From Bacteroidaceae bacterium (GTDB lineage: Bacteria; Bacteroidota; Bacteroidia; Bacteroidales; Bacteroidaceae), in NCBI GenBank assembly GCA_017522915.1, contig JAFWXX010000052.1, positions 1 through 39,621 of the forward strand: a stretch of DNA of 39,621 nt. The letters are read 5' to 3'. Numbering within the stretch: position 1 is the first letter of the stretch; every line of letters starts with the position of its first letter. Positions 7,777 to 15,870 of the stretch are shown here, one piece after another. Under the pieces are notes generated by a model. It made no database searches and was not told the DNA's origin. It worked only from the letters and a program-made list of their open reading frames with translations. The translations under genes and the position numbers were made by a program.

Positions 7777-9219
7777 TCAGTCGAAGCTGTTGACACTGCG
7801 GAAGAGACGCTCCCAGCGTATCTTGCCGTCGAACCAGCCGAGGTCTTTGTCGAGTGAGAGCCATACGAAAAGTGCCTTGCCCACTATGTGGTCTTCGGGA
7901 ACAAATCCCCAACAACGCGAGTCGGCACTGTTGTGACGGTTGTCGCCCATCATCCAGTAGTAGTCCATCTTGAATGTGTAGCTGTCGCTCTCTTTGCCGT
8001 TGATGAATATCTTTCCGTCCTTTATCTCAAGAGAGTTGCCTTCGTATGCTGTTATAGGGCGTTCATAGACTGCTATGTTGTCCATGTCGAGCTTTATGCT
8101 TTCGCCTCTTTTAGGAATCCATACCGGGCCGTAGTTGTCAACGGTCCAGCCCTTGTTGCCGTTGAGCGGATAGATGCCTTGTGTGTAGTCGTTGTCGGCA
8201 ATGCTTATGCTCTTTACAAGACGTTTGTTGTTCTTGAGCTTCTCGTAGCTCTCCTGAGTGAGGGGCAGCTGGCCTGTCTGGTACAGCAGGTTGAGGTCCT
8301 CTACGCTTATGCCAAGCTCGCGTCGCATCCATTCCGGTATGGTCTGTGTCAGTTCTACCTTGTAGCTGAACTGTACATTTGATGGCTGCTCAACTGGCTT
8401 GCCGTCGATATATACTACTCTGTCCTTTATCTCAAGTGTGTTGCCCGGTAATCCCAAACAACGCTTTACATAGTTCTCGCGGCGGTCAACAGGACGGTGC
8501 GTAATCTCTCCGAAGATATGAGGGTTCCTCTTTATGTATTCCAGGCCGGCATCGTAGTATGCCTTGTAGTTCCTGTATATCTCTTCTGGTGTTGAGGCAC
8601 TGTCTATAGGCATTGTCTCGCCAAGTTCCGACATTCCGTAATGGTAGCATAGCGCATGGAAGTCTATCACATCGGGATTGCTTGTGGCTACATCGCCTGC
8701 AGGGTAGTTGAACACTACGATATCTCCGCGCTCAATCTCCTCCAGGCCCTGAACACGTTCATAATCCCACTGGATAGCTTCGCTGTAGCTCTTCCCGCCG
8801 GTAGGCAATGTGTGCTGCGTGAGCGGCATGCTCAACGGGGTGTGCGGCTTGCGAGGTCCGTAGTTCACCTTGCTTACAAAGAGATAGTCGCCTACAAGCA
8901 GCGATTTCTCAAGCGATGATGTCGGTATGACATAGTTCTGGAAAAAGAACTGGTGAACGAAATATACTGCCACCAATGCAAATACAATGGCATCGACCCA
9001 GCTCATGATTTTCTTGAAGAAGGTATTGTTCGACTTTTTCCACCATCCCCAAGGAATGAACTTTGTAGTATAGTTGTCTATTATGAACGGTATGACAATA
9101 ATTCCCATCCAGCTCTTAACCCAGAAGAGGAACAGGATGTACAGTACAAGAACTATGATGAACTTTATAAGTACCTTCCTTGTCATCTTTACGTTGCGTC
9201 CTAAAAGATTGAATTCCAT
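7777..9219 (-). CDS. lepB: Signal peptidase I
   Basis: A 480-residue type I signal peptidase, which cuts signal peptides from exported proteins at the periplasmic face. Two hydrophobic segments at about 15-46 and 73-93 anchor it. The catalytic serine is most likely Ser102 in VIPTSSLEKSL and the catalytic lysine Lys252 in NYVKRCLGLPGN. Box E, GDNRHNSADSRCWGFVP, lies near the C-terminus. The stretch between Ser and Lys is about 150 residues, far longer than the roughly 55 in E. coli LepB, and a second insertion precedes box E; enlarged LepB proteins occur in Bacteroides. An internal ATG at residue 12 is an alternative start. It lies 62 nt after dapB. Confidence 0.93.
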   Translation of the reverse strand: MEFNLLGRNVKMTRKVLIKFIIVLVLYILFLFWVKSWMGIIVIPFIIDNYTTKFIPWGWWKKSNNTFFKKIMSWVDAIVFALVAVYFVHQFFFQNYVIPTSSLEKSLLVGDYLFVSKVNYGPRKPHTPLSMPLTQHTLPTGGKSYSEAIQWDYERVQGLEEIERGDIVVFNYPAGDVATSNPDVIDFHALCYHYGMSELGETMPIDSASTPEEIYRNYKAYYDAGLEYIKRNPHIFGEITHRPVDRRENYVKRCLGLPGNTLEIKDRVVYIDGKPVEQPSNVQFSYKVELTQTIPEWMRRELGISVEDLNLLYQTGQLPLTQESYEKLKNNKRLVKSISIADNDYTQGIYPLNGNKGWTVDNYGPVWIPKRGESIKLDMDNIAVYERPITAYEGNSLEIKDGKIFINGKESDSYTFKMDYYWMMGDNRHNSADSRCWGFVPEDHIVGKALFVWLSLDKDLGWFDGKIRWERLFRSVNSFD

Positions 9220-9281
9220 CAGATATCCGTTTTATTGTTTTTGTTGGGTTTGTCTTCTTTGTGCGATGCCGGCAGCCTGAA

Positions 9282-10040
9282 TCAGAAATCGAGAAGGTTG
9301 CTCATGCCGAGCATGCCTTCGTGCTCTTTTGCGTATTCTGCTGCAATCACTGCGCCCAATGCAAAGCCGTTGCGGTTGTGCGCGTCGTGGGTGATTGTTA
9401 TGGTATCGGTGTCATAATCGTCGTATATGATGCTGTGAATGCCGGGGACTTCGTCGCGGCGTATTGCATCAATCTTAATCTCAGTGGCTTTTGGGGTATT
9501 GCCTTTGGTTACTGTGCCGTCGGGGTTTGTGAGGTCGCCCATCACCCAGTTCTTCTTGTACGAAATATTCTCGATAATGCCTTCGGCAAGGGTTATCGCT
9601 GTGCCGCTGGGTGCGTCGAGCTTGTGGATGTGATGGGTCTCTTCAATCCTGACTTTGTAGTTGTCGAAACTGTTCATTATCCTTGCAAGATACTTGTTCA
9701 CTGCCGAGAATATTGCTACGCCAAGGCTGAAGTTGCTTGACCAGAAGAGTGTTTTGCCCTCTTTTTCGCACTTCTCACGCATTTCTGCCTCGTGCTGGTG
9801 AAACCAGCCGGTGCTTCCGCTGACAACCTTGACACCGGCCTCCATAGCCTTTATGCAGTTGTCGTACGCTACTGCCGGGGCTGTGAACTCAATGGCAACA
9901 TCGGCACTGGCAAAGGCCTCGCCTTTCATCTCTTCGCGGTTGTCGATGTCGATTATTGAAACAATCTCATGTCCTCTCTCAATGGCAATCCTCTCAATGG
10001 TCTTGCCCATCTTTCCGTATCCGATAAGTGCAATTTTCAT
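9282..10040 (-). CDS. dapB: 4-hydroxy-tetrahydrodipicolinate reductase
   Basis: A 252-residue NAD(P)H-dependent reductase of the diaminopimelate/lysine pathway, supplying meso-DAP for peptidoglycan. The N-terminal nucleotide-binding fold begins MKIALIGYGKMGKTIER. The conserved active-site region EETHHIHKLDAPSGTA (about 147-162) holds the catalytic His pair and the lysine that binds substrate. The C-terminus returns to the nucleotide domain (HDAHNRNGFALGAVIAAEY). It leads the operon dapB-lepB-wbqC, with a -7 element 22 nt upstream. Confidence 0.95.
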   Translation of the reverse strand: MKIALIGYGKMGKTIERIAIERGHEIVSIIDIDNREEMKGEAFASADVAIEFTAPAVAYDNCIKAMEAGVKVVSGSTGWFHQHEAEMREKCEKEGKTLFWSSNFSLGVAIFSAVNKYLARIMNSFDNYKVRIEETHHIHKLDAPSGTAITLAEGIIENISYKKNWVMGDLTNPDGTVTKGNTPKATEIKIDAIRRDEVPGIHSIIYDDYDTDTITITHDAHNRNGFALGAVIAAEYAKEHEGMLGMSNLLDF

Positions 10041-10061
10041 CTTCTTGTATATATTTTGGCG

Positions 10062-10069
10062 CGAAGATA
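10062..10069 (-). promoter_or_regulatory. Candidate -7 element of the dapB operon
   Basis: The minus strand reads TATCTTCG, a common variant of the Bacteroides -7 box, 21 nt before the dapB start. No good TTTG is seen at the -33 position; the region there is AT-rich (ATCTTTTATAG). Confidence 0.45.
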
Positions 10070-10111
10070 AGGAAAAATTTACTATAAAAGATTAATTTAA
10101 TTATAAATAAC

Positions 10112-10141
10112 AATGCAGGCACCCGCGCGGGTGCCTGCATT
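10112..10141 (-). terminator. Perfect palindromic terminator of the acyltransferase gene
   Basis: The 30-nt stretch is a perfect palindrome (AATGCAGGCACCCGC and its complement). On the minus strand it lies 18 nt after the acyltransferase stop and is followed by GTTATTTATAATTAAATT. It also separates this gene from the dapB promoter just beyond. Confidence 0.85.
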
Positions 10142-10159
10142 ATCTGTGGTTTGTCTGAT

Positions 10160-11329
10160 TTATTTCTTTATGAACTTATTGCCTAACCAGCGGCGTACGG
10201 GCTCGTCATAGAGCTTGAGGCAAGCCAATGCGAGGAGTATGCTTGAAGCGACAACCAATAAGGCTGTTGGCCAGCACTCTTCCAACGTGTAGTATCTCTT
10301 TTCGATAAGCCATGCGTAGAAGATGTACATAATGGGGTAGTGTACTATGTACAACGGGTATGACAGGTCGCCGAGCAGCCTGTTCGTCTTGTGTGTCAGG
10401 ATGTCGCTGCTGCTTCCGCATGCTCCAAGCCAAACGACGAACGGGAATATGAGTGCAATGCAAACGAACTCGTACAGGCTGTTGAGGCTTATCCCACCGC
10501 AAGGCTTGATGTATGGCACGGCGAAGAGAACGATAAGGATAATGCTGCAAATCCAGAATGCTCCTCTTGCCTTGCGCGGCTTGAATGTGCGTGCTAACAA
10601 CATACCCATGCTAAAGGGGAAAAGCATGCGTACAAGGCCGCCCCAGAAGTTGACTTCGTCAATGGTCCAGCCTACGCCAATCATGTCATATCCCGAAATG
10701 TTGCCGATGAAGAACCATGCGTGGGCAATGCCTAAAAGCAGGGTGAACAGAGCCAGAACCGTTGTCGGGAACCTGCGTATGACGAGTGCGTAAAGTATAT
10801 TGCCGATGTATTCGAAGAAAAGCGACCATCCCGGTCCGTTGAGCGGAAACATCTCGCCGTTTCCGCGTACCTCGTAAGGCAAGCCCGGCACAGCCGGAAT
10901 CATGAACATTGTCAGCAGCAGTGCTGTCATCACCCAGCCTGCAGGTGCCGTCGTGCCGTCCCAACGTTCGAAGCCTACGAAAGCAAAGGCCAGGAATCCT
11001 ATAACGGCACCCATTACCAGCATGGGGTGCAGGCGTATGAGACGGCGTTTGAAGAACTGCCATGTGCTCATGCCTTTCCAACGGCTGTCGTAGGCATAGC
11101 TTATTACGAAGCCCGAAAGGATGAAGAAGAAGTCAACGGCTATATGGCCGTGGTTCAGCGTGGTTATTATTCCGTCTCCGTCACCGTTTGTCACTTCGGC
11201 GAAAGAGAATCCTTCGAATATGTGGTAGAAAAGTACCAGTATAGCAGCTACTCCACGCAGCCCGTCAAGGAGCTCGTAATGCGGTTTCGTGTCGGCAAAA
11301 CCTGCCGATGAAAAAGAGCTTTTTTGCAT
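10160..11329 (-). CDS. Acyltransferase family 3 (OafA/YrhL-type) membrane protein
   Basis: A 389-residue polytopic protein of the acyltransferase-3 family, which O-acetylates or otherwise acylates surface sugars at the membrane. The N-terminus has the signature ELLDGLRGVAAILVLFYHIFEG with the probable catalytic His36, then GHIAVDFFFILSGFVISYAY at about 67-86 and the basic loop FFKRRLIRLHPMLVMG. About ten hydrophobic segments follow. It has its own -7 element and terminator. No glycan gene is directly adjacent, so the acceptor is unknown; the glycan cluster some 3 kb away is one possibility. Confidence 0.88.
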   Translation of the reverse strand: MQKSSFSSAGFADTKPHYELLDGLRGVAAILVLFYHIFEGFSFAEVTNGDGDGIITTLNHGHIAVDFFFILSGFVISYAYDSRWKGMSTWQFFKRRLIRLHPMLVMGAVIGFLAFAFVGFERWDGTTAPAGWVMTALLLTMFMIPAVPGLPYEVRGNGEMFPLNGPGWSLFFEYIGNILYALVIRRFPTTVLALFTLLLGIAHAWFFIGNISGYDMIGVGWTIDEVNFWGGLVRMLFPFSMGMLLARTFKPRKARGAFWICSIILIVLFAVPYIKPCGGISLNSLYEFVCIALIFPFVVWLGACGSSSDILTHKTNRLLGDLSYPLYIVHYPIMYIFYAWLIEKRYYTLEECWPTALLVVASSILLALACLKLYDEPVRRWLGNKFIKK

Positions 11330-11361
11330 ATCGTATTATATTTGTTCCAATCTCTTGTCTG

Positions 11362-11369
11362 CAAAGATA
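11362..11369 (-). promoter_or_regulatory. Candidate -7 element of the acyltransferase gene
   Basis: The minus strand reads TATCTTTG, an exact match to TAnnTTTG, 32 nt before the start at 11329. No TTTG is found at the -33 position. Confidence 0.5.
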
Positions 11370-11409
11370 TCAATGCGTTGTGTGCATTTCTTTGCTTTTG
11401 GGCAAAAAA

Positions 11410-11973
11410 TCACTTTTCACTCCTTATTCTGCTCAATGTGTATATGCTTATTCCCAAAAATTCTGCCACATATTTCAACTTTACCCTGTTGAGCAATCCG
11501 GGATAATGTTCCAGGAACCGTGCATATCTCTCTTTGGGCGGCAGTTGAAGCCTTTCGACAAACAGAATACTCAACAGAATGTTGCATTCCTGATGAATTA
11601 TTCTTCCCCAATTGGCAATGTCGATATGTTTCTCGTAGAGATTGTTAAGTTCATCAATCGGTATTGTATAGATAATGCAGTCGGTTACGGTTTCTATGCT
11701 TTCCAGCGAGGGGGTGTTATGGTAGAGAGGGTACATGCCGAAAGTTATGTCGCCCTCCATGCTGAACCATGTGGTTGTGTCTGTTCCGTCCTTGTGAAAA
11801 ATAGAGCGCGTGACCCCCTCTTCGATGAAATATACGTTACGGTCAATATTTCCGGCACGGACCAGCATCGTGTTTTTTGGGCAGTGTGCTACCGACATTT
11901 TTCCAAGCATTGCCTGAAGTGCTTTGTCGCTCACCGGGTAGTGTTTTCTTATCTTAGCCGTAATATTCTTCAT
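11410..11973 (-). CDS. Crp/Fnr-family transcriptional regulator
   Basis: A 187-residue regulator. Residues about 20-110 form a cyclic-nucleotide-binding-type beta barrel (CPKNTMLVRAGNIDRNVYFIEEGVTRSIF ... DGTDTTTWFSMEGDITFG). A long dimerisation helix follows and then a short C-terminal helix-turn-helix (LKYVAEFLGISIYTLSRIRSEK). The barrel lacks the arginine and glutamate set that binds cAMP in Crp, and there is no N-terminal cysteine cluster as in Fnr, so the ligand is unknown. This form is common in Bacteroidales and often sits next to the gene it controls; the acyltransferase just downstream is a candidate, but it has its own -7 element. Confidence 0.85.
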   Translation of the reverse strand: MKNITAKIRKHYPVSDKALQAMLGKMSVAHCPKNTMLVRAGNIDRNVYFIEEGVTRSIFHKDGTDTTTWFSMEGDITFGMYPLYHNTPSLESIETVTDCIIYTIPIDELNNLYEKHIDIANWGRIIHQECNILLSILFVERLQLPPKERYARFLEHYPGLLNRVKLKYVAEFLGISIYTLSRIRSEK

Positions 11974-11992
11974 TATGTACTGTTTCTCTTTG

Positions 11993-12000
11993 CGAAGTTA
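11993..12000 (-). promoter_or_regulatory. Candidate -7 element of the Crp/Fnr-type regulator gene
   Basis: The minus strand reads TAACTTCG 19 nt before the start at 11973, preceded by TTGG at a distance of about 18 nt. It is a reasonable but imperfect Bacteroides-type promoter. Confidence 0.45.
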
Positions 12001-12125
12001 ATGCTTTTTACCGAATATCCAACAGCAGAGGTTTTCCTGTTGCTTCTGTACATTGCCGGGTACTTATTTCTGCTCCACAAGTGATTATTCTCGCGTGCAT
12101 GCGCGTTAAATCGGAATAAAATAAT

Positions 12126-12133
12126 TACTTTTG
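12126..12133 (+). promoter_or_regulatory. Candidate -7 element of metG
   Basis: TACTTTTG matches TAnnTTTG, 48 nt before the metG start. No clear TTTG stands at -33. It is probably also the promoter for the glycan cluster, because metG is followed by only 6 nt before the first mini-ORF. Confidence 0.45.
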
Positions 12134-12181
12134 TAAATTGAATCTGGACTTCGGAAACAAAACAGAAAACAATACAATATC

Positions 12182-14239
12182 ATGGAAAAGAAATTCAAAA
12201 GAACACTTGTGACATCGGCCCTGCCATACGCAAACGGCCCTGTTCATATCGGCCACCTTGCCGGAGTTTATGTTCCGGCCGACATCTATGTGCGTTACTT
12301 GCGCCTTAAGGGCGAGGATGTCCTCTTCATCGGAGGCAGCGACGAGCATGGTGTGCCTGTTACACAGCGTGCCCGCAAGGAGGGTATTACGCCGCAGGAT
12401 GTAGTGGACCGTTATCATAATATCATAAAGGAGAGTTTTGAGGGATTCGGCATTTCATTCGATGTATATAGCCGTACGACGTCTGAAACACATCACAAGT
12501 TTGCTTCGGAATTCTTCCGCAAGCTATATGATGACGGAAAACTCGTGGAACAGACTTCGAAGCAGTTCTACGATGTGAAGAACGGGAAGTTCCTTACCGA
12601 CCGCGATGTTGTGGGCGAGTGCCCATACTGTCATAAGCAGGCTTATGGAAACCAATGCGAAGAGGGGTGTGGCCGTGCGCTGGAACCGACAGAACTTATC
12701 AATCCTCGTTCAAAGGAGACCGGTGAAGCTCCGGTGCTTAAGGAGACGAAGAACTGGTATCTGCCGCTCAATGAATACCAGCAGTGGCTGAAGGAGTGGA
12801 TTCTTGAGAACCACAAGGAGTGGCGTCCCAATGTATATGGCCAGTGCAAGAGCTGGCTCGATATGGATCTGCAGCCCCGCGCTATGACACGCGACCTTGA
12901 TTGGGGAATTCCTGTGCCCGTGGAGGGTGCCGACGGCAAGGTTCTCTATGTGTGGTTCGATGCCCCTATCGGATATATCTCAAATACAAAGGAATTGTGT
13001 GACAGGGAACCCGAAAAGCACGGTTCATGGGAACAGTGGTGGCAGAGTGAGGATACACGTCTTGTGCATTTCATCGGAAAGGACAATATCGTGTTCCACT
13101 GTATTATTTTTCCTGTCATGATGAAGGCTCACGGCAAGTATGTGATGCCAGACAATGTGCCGAGCAATGAGTTCCTGAACCTTGAGGATGACAAGATTTC
13201 CACATCGCGCAACTGGGCTGTATGGCTCAATGAGTATCTTGTAGATTTCCCTGGCAAGCAGGATGTTCTGCGTTATGTTCTTACGGCAAATGCGCCTGAG
13301 ACAAAGGACAACAACTTTACATGGAAGGATTTCCAGGCTCGCAACAACAACGAGCTTGTTGCTGTATATGGCAACTTCGTGAACCGTGCGCTTGTGCTTA
13401 CAAAGAAATATTTCGAGGGCAAGGTGCCCGTATGCGGAGAACTCACCGATTACGACAAGGCTACGATTGCCGAGTTTGTCGATGTAAAGGGAAAGGTTGA
13501 GAACCTTCTCGACCAGTACAAGTTCCGTGAAGCACAGAAAGAGGCTATGGAACTTGCACGCATCGGCAACCGTTATCTTGCCGAAACCGAGCCGTGGAAA
13601 CTTGCCAAGACAGATATGGGCCGTGTGGCTACAATTCTCAACATCTCCCTGCAGCTTGTGGCAAATCTTTCGATTGTTTTTGAACCGTTCCTGCCGTTCA
13701 GCAGCAAGAGACTGCGTGGGATGTTGAACCTTGCATCGTTCGAGTGGACAAGCCTCGGCAGCACCTCACTGCTTGCCGAAGGACATGAGCTCGGCGAAGT
13801 GGGCCTGCTGTTCGAAAAGATAGAGGACGATGCGATACAGGCTCAGCTCGACCGTCTTGAGCGTATCAAGAAGGAGAACGATGCTGCCAACTATAAGGCT
13901 AATCCAATACGTCCCGAATGTACTTTCGACGATTTCATGAAGCTCGACCTGCGTGTAGGTACTGTCCTTGAATGCACTAAGGTGCCGAAGGCCGACAAAC
14001 TCTTGCAGTTCAAGATTGACGATGGCCTGGAGACACGTACTATCCTTTCGGGAATTGCAAAACACTTCAATCCCGATGAGCTTGTGGGCAAGCAGGTATG
14101 CTTCATTGCTAACTTGCCTCCGCGCACACTCCGTGGAATTGTAAGCGAGGGTATGATTCTCAGTGCAGAGGACAACGAGGGCAAGCTCTCATTGCTTACA
14201 GTTACTCCGGCTGCCAAGCCCGGAAGCGAGATAAAGTAA
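12182..14239 (+). CDS. metG: Methionyl-tRNA synthetase
   Basis: A 685-residue class I synthetase that charges tRNA-Met. HIGH is intact at residues 22-25 (VHIGH), the KMSKS loop reads KISTS at 338-342, and the zinc knuckle in the connective domain has C147, C150, C159 and C163 (CPYC ... CEEGC). Residues from about 580 form a C-terminal tRNA-binding (EMAP/Trbp111-like) domain starting [26 protein letters not shown]. The length and domain set match the long bacterial form. It is followed after 6 nt by a mini-ORF that copies the start of the flippase gene, so metG and the glycan genes are probably one transcript. Confidence 0.97.
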   Translation: MEKKFKRTLVTSALPYANGPVHIGHLAGVYVPADIYVRYLRLKGEDVLFIGGSDEHGVPVTQRARKEGITPQDVVDRYHNIIKESFEGFGISFDVYSRTTSETHHKFASEFFRKLYDDGKLVEQTSKQFYDVKNGKFLTDRDVVGECPYCHKQAYGNQCEEGCGRALEPTELINPRSKETGEAPVLKETKNWYLPLNEYQQWLKEWILENHKEWRPNVYGQCKSWLDMDLQPRAMTRDLDWGIPVPVEGADGKVLYVWFDAPIGYISNTKELCDREPEKHGSWEQWWQSEDTRLVHFIGKDNIVFHCIIFPVMMKAHGKYVMPDNVPSNEFLNLEDDKISTSRNWAVWLNEYLVDFPGKQDVLRYVLTANAPETKDNNFTWKDFQARNNNELVAVYGNFVNRALVLTKKYFEGKVPVCGELTDYDKATIAEFVDVKGKVENLLDQYKFREAQKEAMELARIGNRYLAETEPWKLAKTDMGRVATILNISLQLVANLSIVFEPFLPFSSKRLRGMLNLASFEWTSLGSTSLLAEGHELGEVGLLFEKIEDDAIQAQLDRLERIKKENDAANYKANPIRPECTFDDFMKLDLRVGTVLECTKVPKADKLLQFKIDDGLETRTILSGIAKHFNPDELVGKQVCFIANLPPRTLRGIVSEGMILSAEDNEGKLSLLTVTPAAKPGSEIK

Positions 14240-14245
14240 TACTCA

Positions 14246-14317
14246 ATGGCCAAGGACGAAAACAGCACCAACCTGAAGCATGCTGTCGCAAAGGGTTTCC
14301 TTTGGGCCAAGCAATAA
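14246..14317 (+). CDS. Mini-ORF 1: diverged copy of the flippase N-terminus
   Basis: A 23-codon ORF from an ATG 6 nt after the metG stop, ending in TAA TGA. Its product begins MAKDENSTNLKHAVAKGFLW and ends AKQ. From NLKHAVAKGFLW on it equals the flippase N-terminus, with several silent changes; the first nine residues differ. It aligns with the next two copies at a period of 80 bp. It may be a broken older start of the flippase gene or a short upstream ORF that affects translation downstream. Translation is not proven. Confidence 0.45.
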   Translation: MAKDENSTNLKHAVAKGFLWAKQ

Positions 14318-14466
14318 TGAGAGCAATGAATAACGGCAATACACAGCAGGATCTTAAGCATGCAGTCGCAAAGGGGTTTCTATGGGCCAAGCAATAATGA
14401 GAGCAATGAATAACGGCAATACACAGCAGGATCTTAAGCATGCAGTCGCAAAGGGGTTTCTATGGG
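14303..14466 (+). repeat. 80-bp tandem duplication across the flippase start
   Basis: Bases 14303-14386 are identical to 14383-14466 (84 nt at a period of 80). A third, more diverged copy lies at about 14241-14302 in the same register. The unit contains an ATG, 23 codons and the spacer to the next ATG. As 80 is not a multiple of three, the three ATGs (14246, 14326, 14406) are in three different frames. Confidence 0.95.
14326..14397 (+). CDS. Mini-ORF 2: exact copy of the flippase N-terminus
   Basis: A 23-codon ORF starting 8 nt after mini-ORF 1. Its first 20 codons (MNNGNTQQDLKH, then AVAKGFLW) are identical in DNA to the start of the flippase gene at 14406, after which it ends AKQ and TAA. 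The same 8 nt (TGAGAGCA) precede this start and the flippase start, so each copy has the same initiation context. It may allow reinitiation onto the next copy; translation is inferred only. Confidence 0.45.
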   Translation: MNNGNTQQDLKHAVAKGFLWAKQ

Positions 14467-15869
14467 GCGGCATGAGCAATGTCGTGTGCCAGCTTCTGAG
14501 CCTGCTCTTCGGCATATATCTGGCACGCATACTGGGCCCCGATGACTACGGGCCTATAGGAATGCTTGCCATTTTCTCGGCAATAGCCGGTTCCTTGCAG
14601 GACAGCGGCTTTGTCGCTGCACTTGCCAATCGCAAAAAGGTGGGGCACGACGACTACAATGCTGTCTTCTGGTTCAATATACTGGTTTCGTTCCTTATGT
14701 ATGCGGTGCTTTTTGCATGCGCTCCTCTGATTGCCGATTTCTTCAATCAGCCGGTCCTTGTAAGTCTGTCACGGTATAACTTCCTCGGATTTGTAGTGGC
14801 CGCATTCGGAATCGCTCCGTCGGCCTACCTGTTCCGTGAACTTAAAGTAAAGCAGAAATCAATAGCCATAGTACTCTCAATAGCCGTTTCGGGCATGGTG
14901 GGTGTAGCCATGGCGTTGAACGGCTATTCGTATTGGGGCATTGCGACACAGAGCATTGTATATGTGCTTGTGCGCACGATAGTATGCTGGTACTTCACGC
15001 CATGGCGTCCAAGTCTAAAGGTCAGTTTCGCCCCCTTGAAGTATCTGTTTGCCTTCAGCTACAGGTTGCTGATAACAAATATTTTCCAGCGTTTCAACTG
15101 GAACATCTTCTCGTTCATATTAGGCAAGTTCTATACCCGTACCGATGTCGGCAACTATACAAAATCGGCCGAATGGTTCAATATGGGAGGCGAGGTTGTC
15201 AACGGCATGGTGAATGCCGTAGCACAGCCGGCTCTTGCCAAGGTCGTGAATGACAGCGAACTGCAGTTGCATGTGTTCAGAAAGATGCTCCGTTTTACAG
15301 CTTTCGTGGCTTTTCCTCTCATGTTCGGTCTTTCGCTTGTCTCTAAAGAGATTATAATTATTGTCATTACAGACAAATGGATCGAAAGTGCAGAGATGCT
15401 GCAGCTTCTTGCAATATGGGGTGCATTCATGCCGATACAGTCAATGTTCACAAACCTGCTTGTGAGTTGCGGCCGTTCCCGTACATTCATGTGGTGTACC
15501 ATTGTGCAGGGAGTACTTATGCTGGCTATCCTGCTTGAAGTTCATTCATACGGTATAAAGCAGATGATTGTCTGCTATTGTATCTTCAACGTGGTTTGGC
15601 TGTTCGTGTGGTTCTATTTTGCGAAGAAGGAGATTGCAATAAGACTGACCATGTTCTTAAGGGATGTGTTGCCATATATGCTGCTTTCGGCCATTGTGAT
15701 GTATGTTGCTCACCTTGCCACGGTTGCAGTTGATGATATTTTCTTGAGGCTTGTACTGAAGATTGCCGTTTCTGCACTCCTATATTTGACTGTAGCGGTA
15801 ATGATGCGCAGCAACGAGCTGAAAGAGATTACAGAATTCCTGTCCAAGCGTAATAAAGAGGTTATATGA
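14406..15869 (+). CDS. Wzx-type lipid-linked polysaccharide flippase
   Basis: About 487 residues with 12-14 hydrophobic segments, of the polysaccharide-flippase (MOP superfamily, Polysacc_synt) type that moves undecaprenyl-linked glycans across the inner membrane. The N-terminus GFLWGGMSNVVCQLLSLLFGIYLARILGPDDYG is the usual family opening. The frame is open from an ATG at 14382, but I choose 14406 because the 14382 start falls inside a repeat copy and the same ATG context occurs in all three copies. It is the first glycan gene after metG, and the next glycosyltransferase starts 1 nt after its stop. Confidence 0.88.
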   Translation: MNNGNTQQDLKHAVAKGFLWGGMSNVVCQLLSLLFGIYLARILGPDDYGPIGMLAIFSAIAGSLQDSGFVAALANRKKVGHDDYNAVFWFNILVSFLMYAVLFACAPLIADFFNQPVLVSLSRYNFLGFVVAAFGIAPSAYLFRELKVKQKSIAIVLSIAVSGMVGVAMALNGYSYWGIATQSIVYVLVRTIVCWYFTPWRPSLKVSFAPLKYLFAFSYRLLITNIFQRFNWNIFSFILGKFYTRTDVGNYTKSAEWFNMGGEVVNGMVNAVAQPALAKVVNDSELQLHVFRKMLRFTAFVAFPLMFGLSLVSKEIIIIVITDKWIESAEMLQLLAIWGAFMPIQSMFTNLLVSCGRSRTFMWCTIVQGVLMLAILLEVHSYGIKQMIVCYCIFNVVWLFVWFYFAKKEIAIRLTMFLRDVLPYMLLSAIVMYVAHLATVAVDDIFLRLVLKIAVSALLYLTVAVMMRSNELKEITEFLSKRNKEVI

Positions 15870-15870
15870 T

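Noticed and set aside
11308..12084. 258-codon plus-strand ORF
   Set aside because: It lies antisense over the Crp/Fnr-type regulator gene, has no recognisable domain and crosses two promoters. The regulator frame has clear family motifs.
12001..12181. Possible riboswitch or T-box leader ahead of metG
   Set aside because: The leader after the -7 element is under 50 nt and no SAM-riboswitch or T-box-like structure could be recognised.
14246..14397. Mini-ORFs as an amino-acid attenuation leader
   Set aside because: The peptides have no run of one amino acid and no terminator hairpin follows them. They are copies of the flippase start, which explains them without an attenuator.
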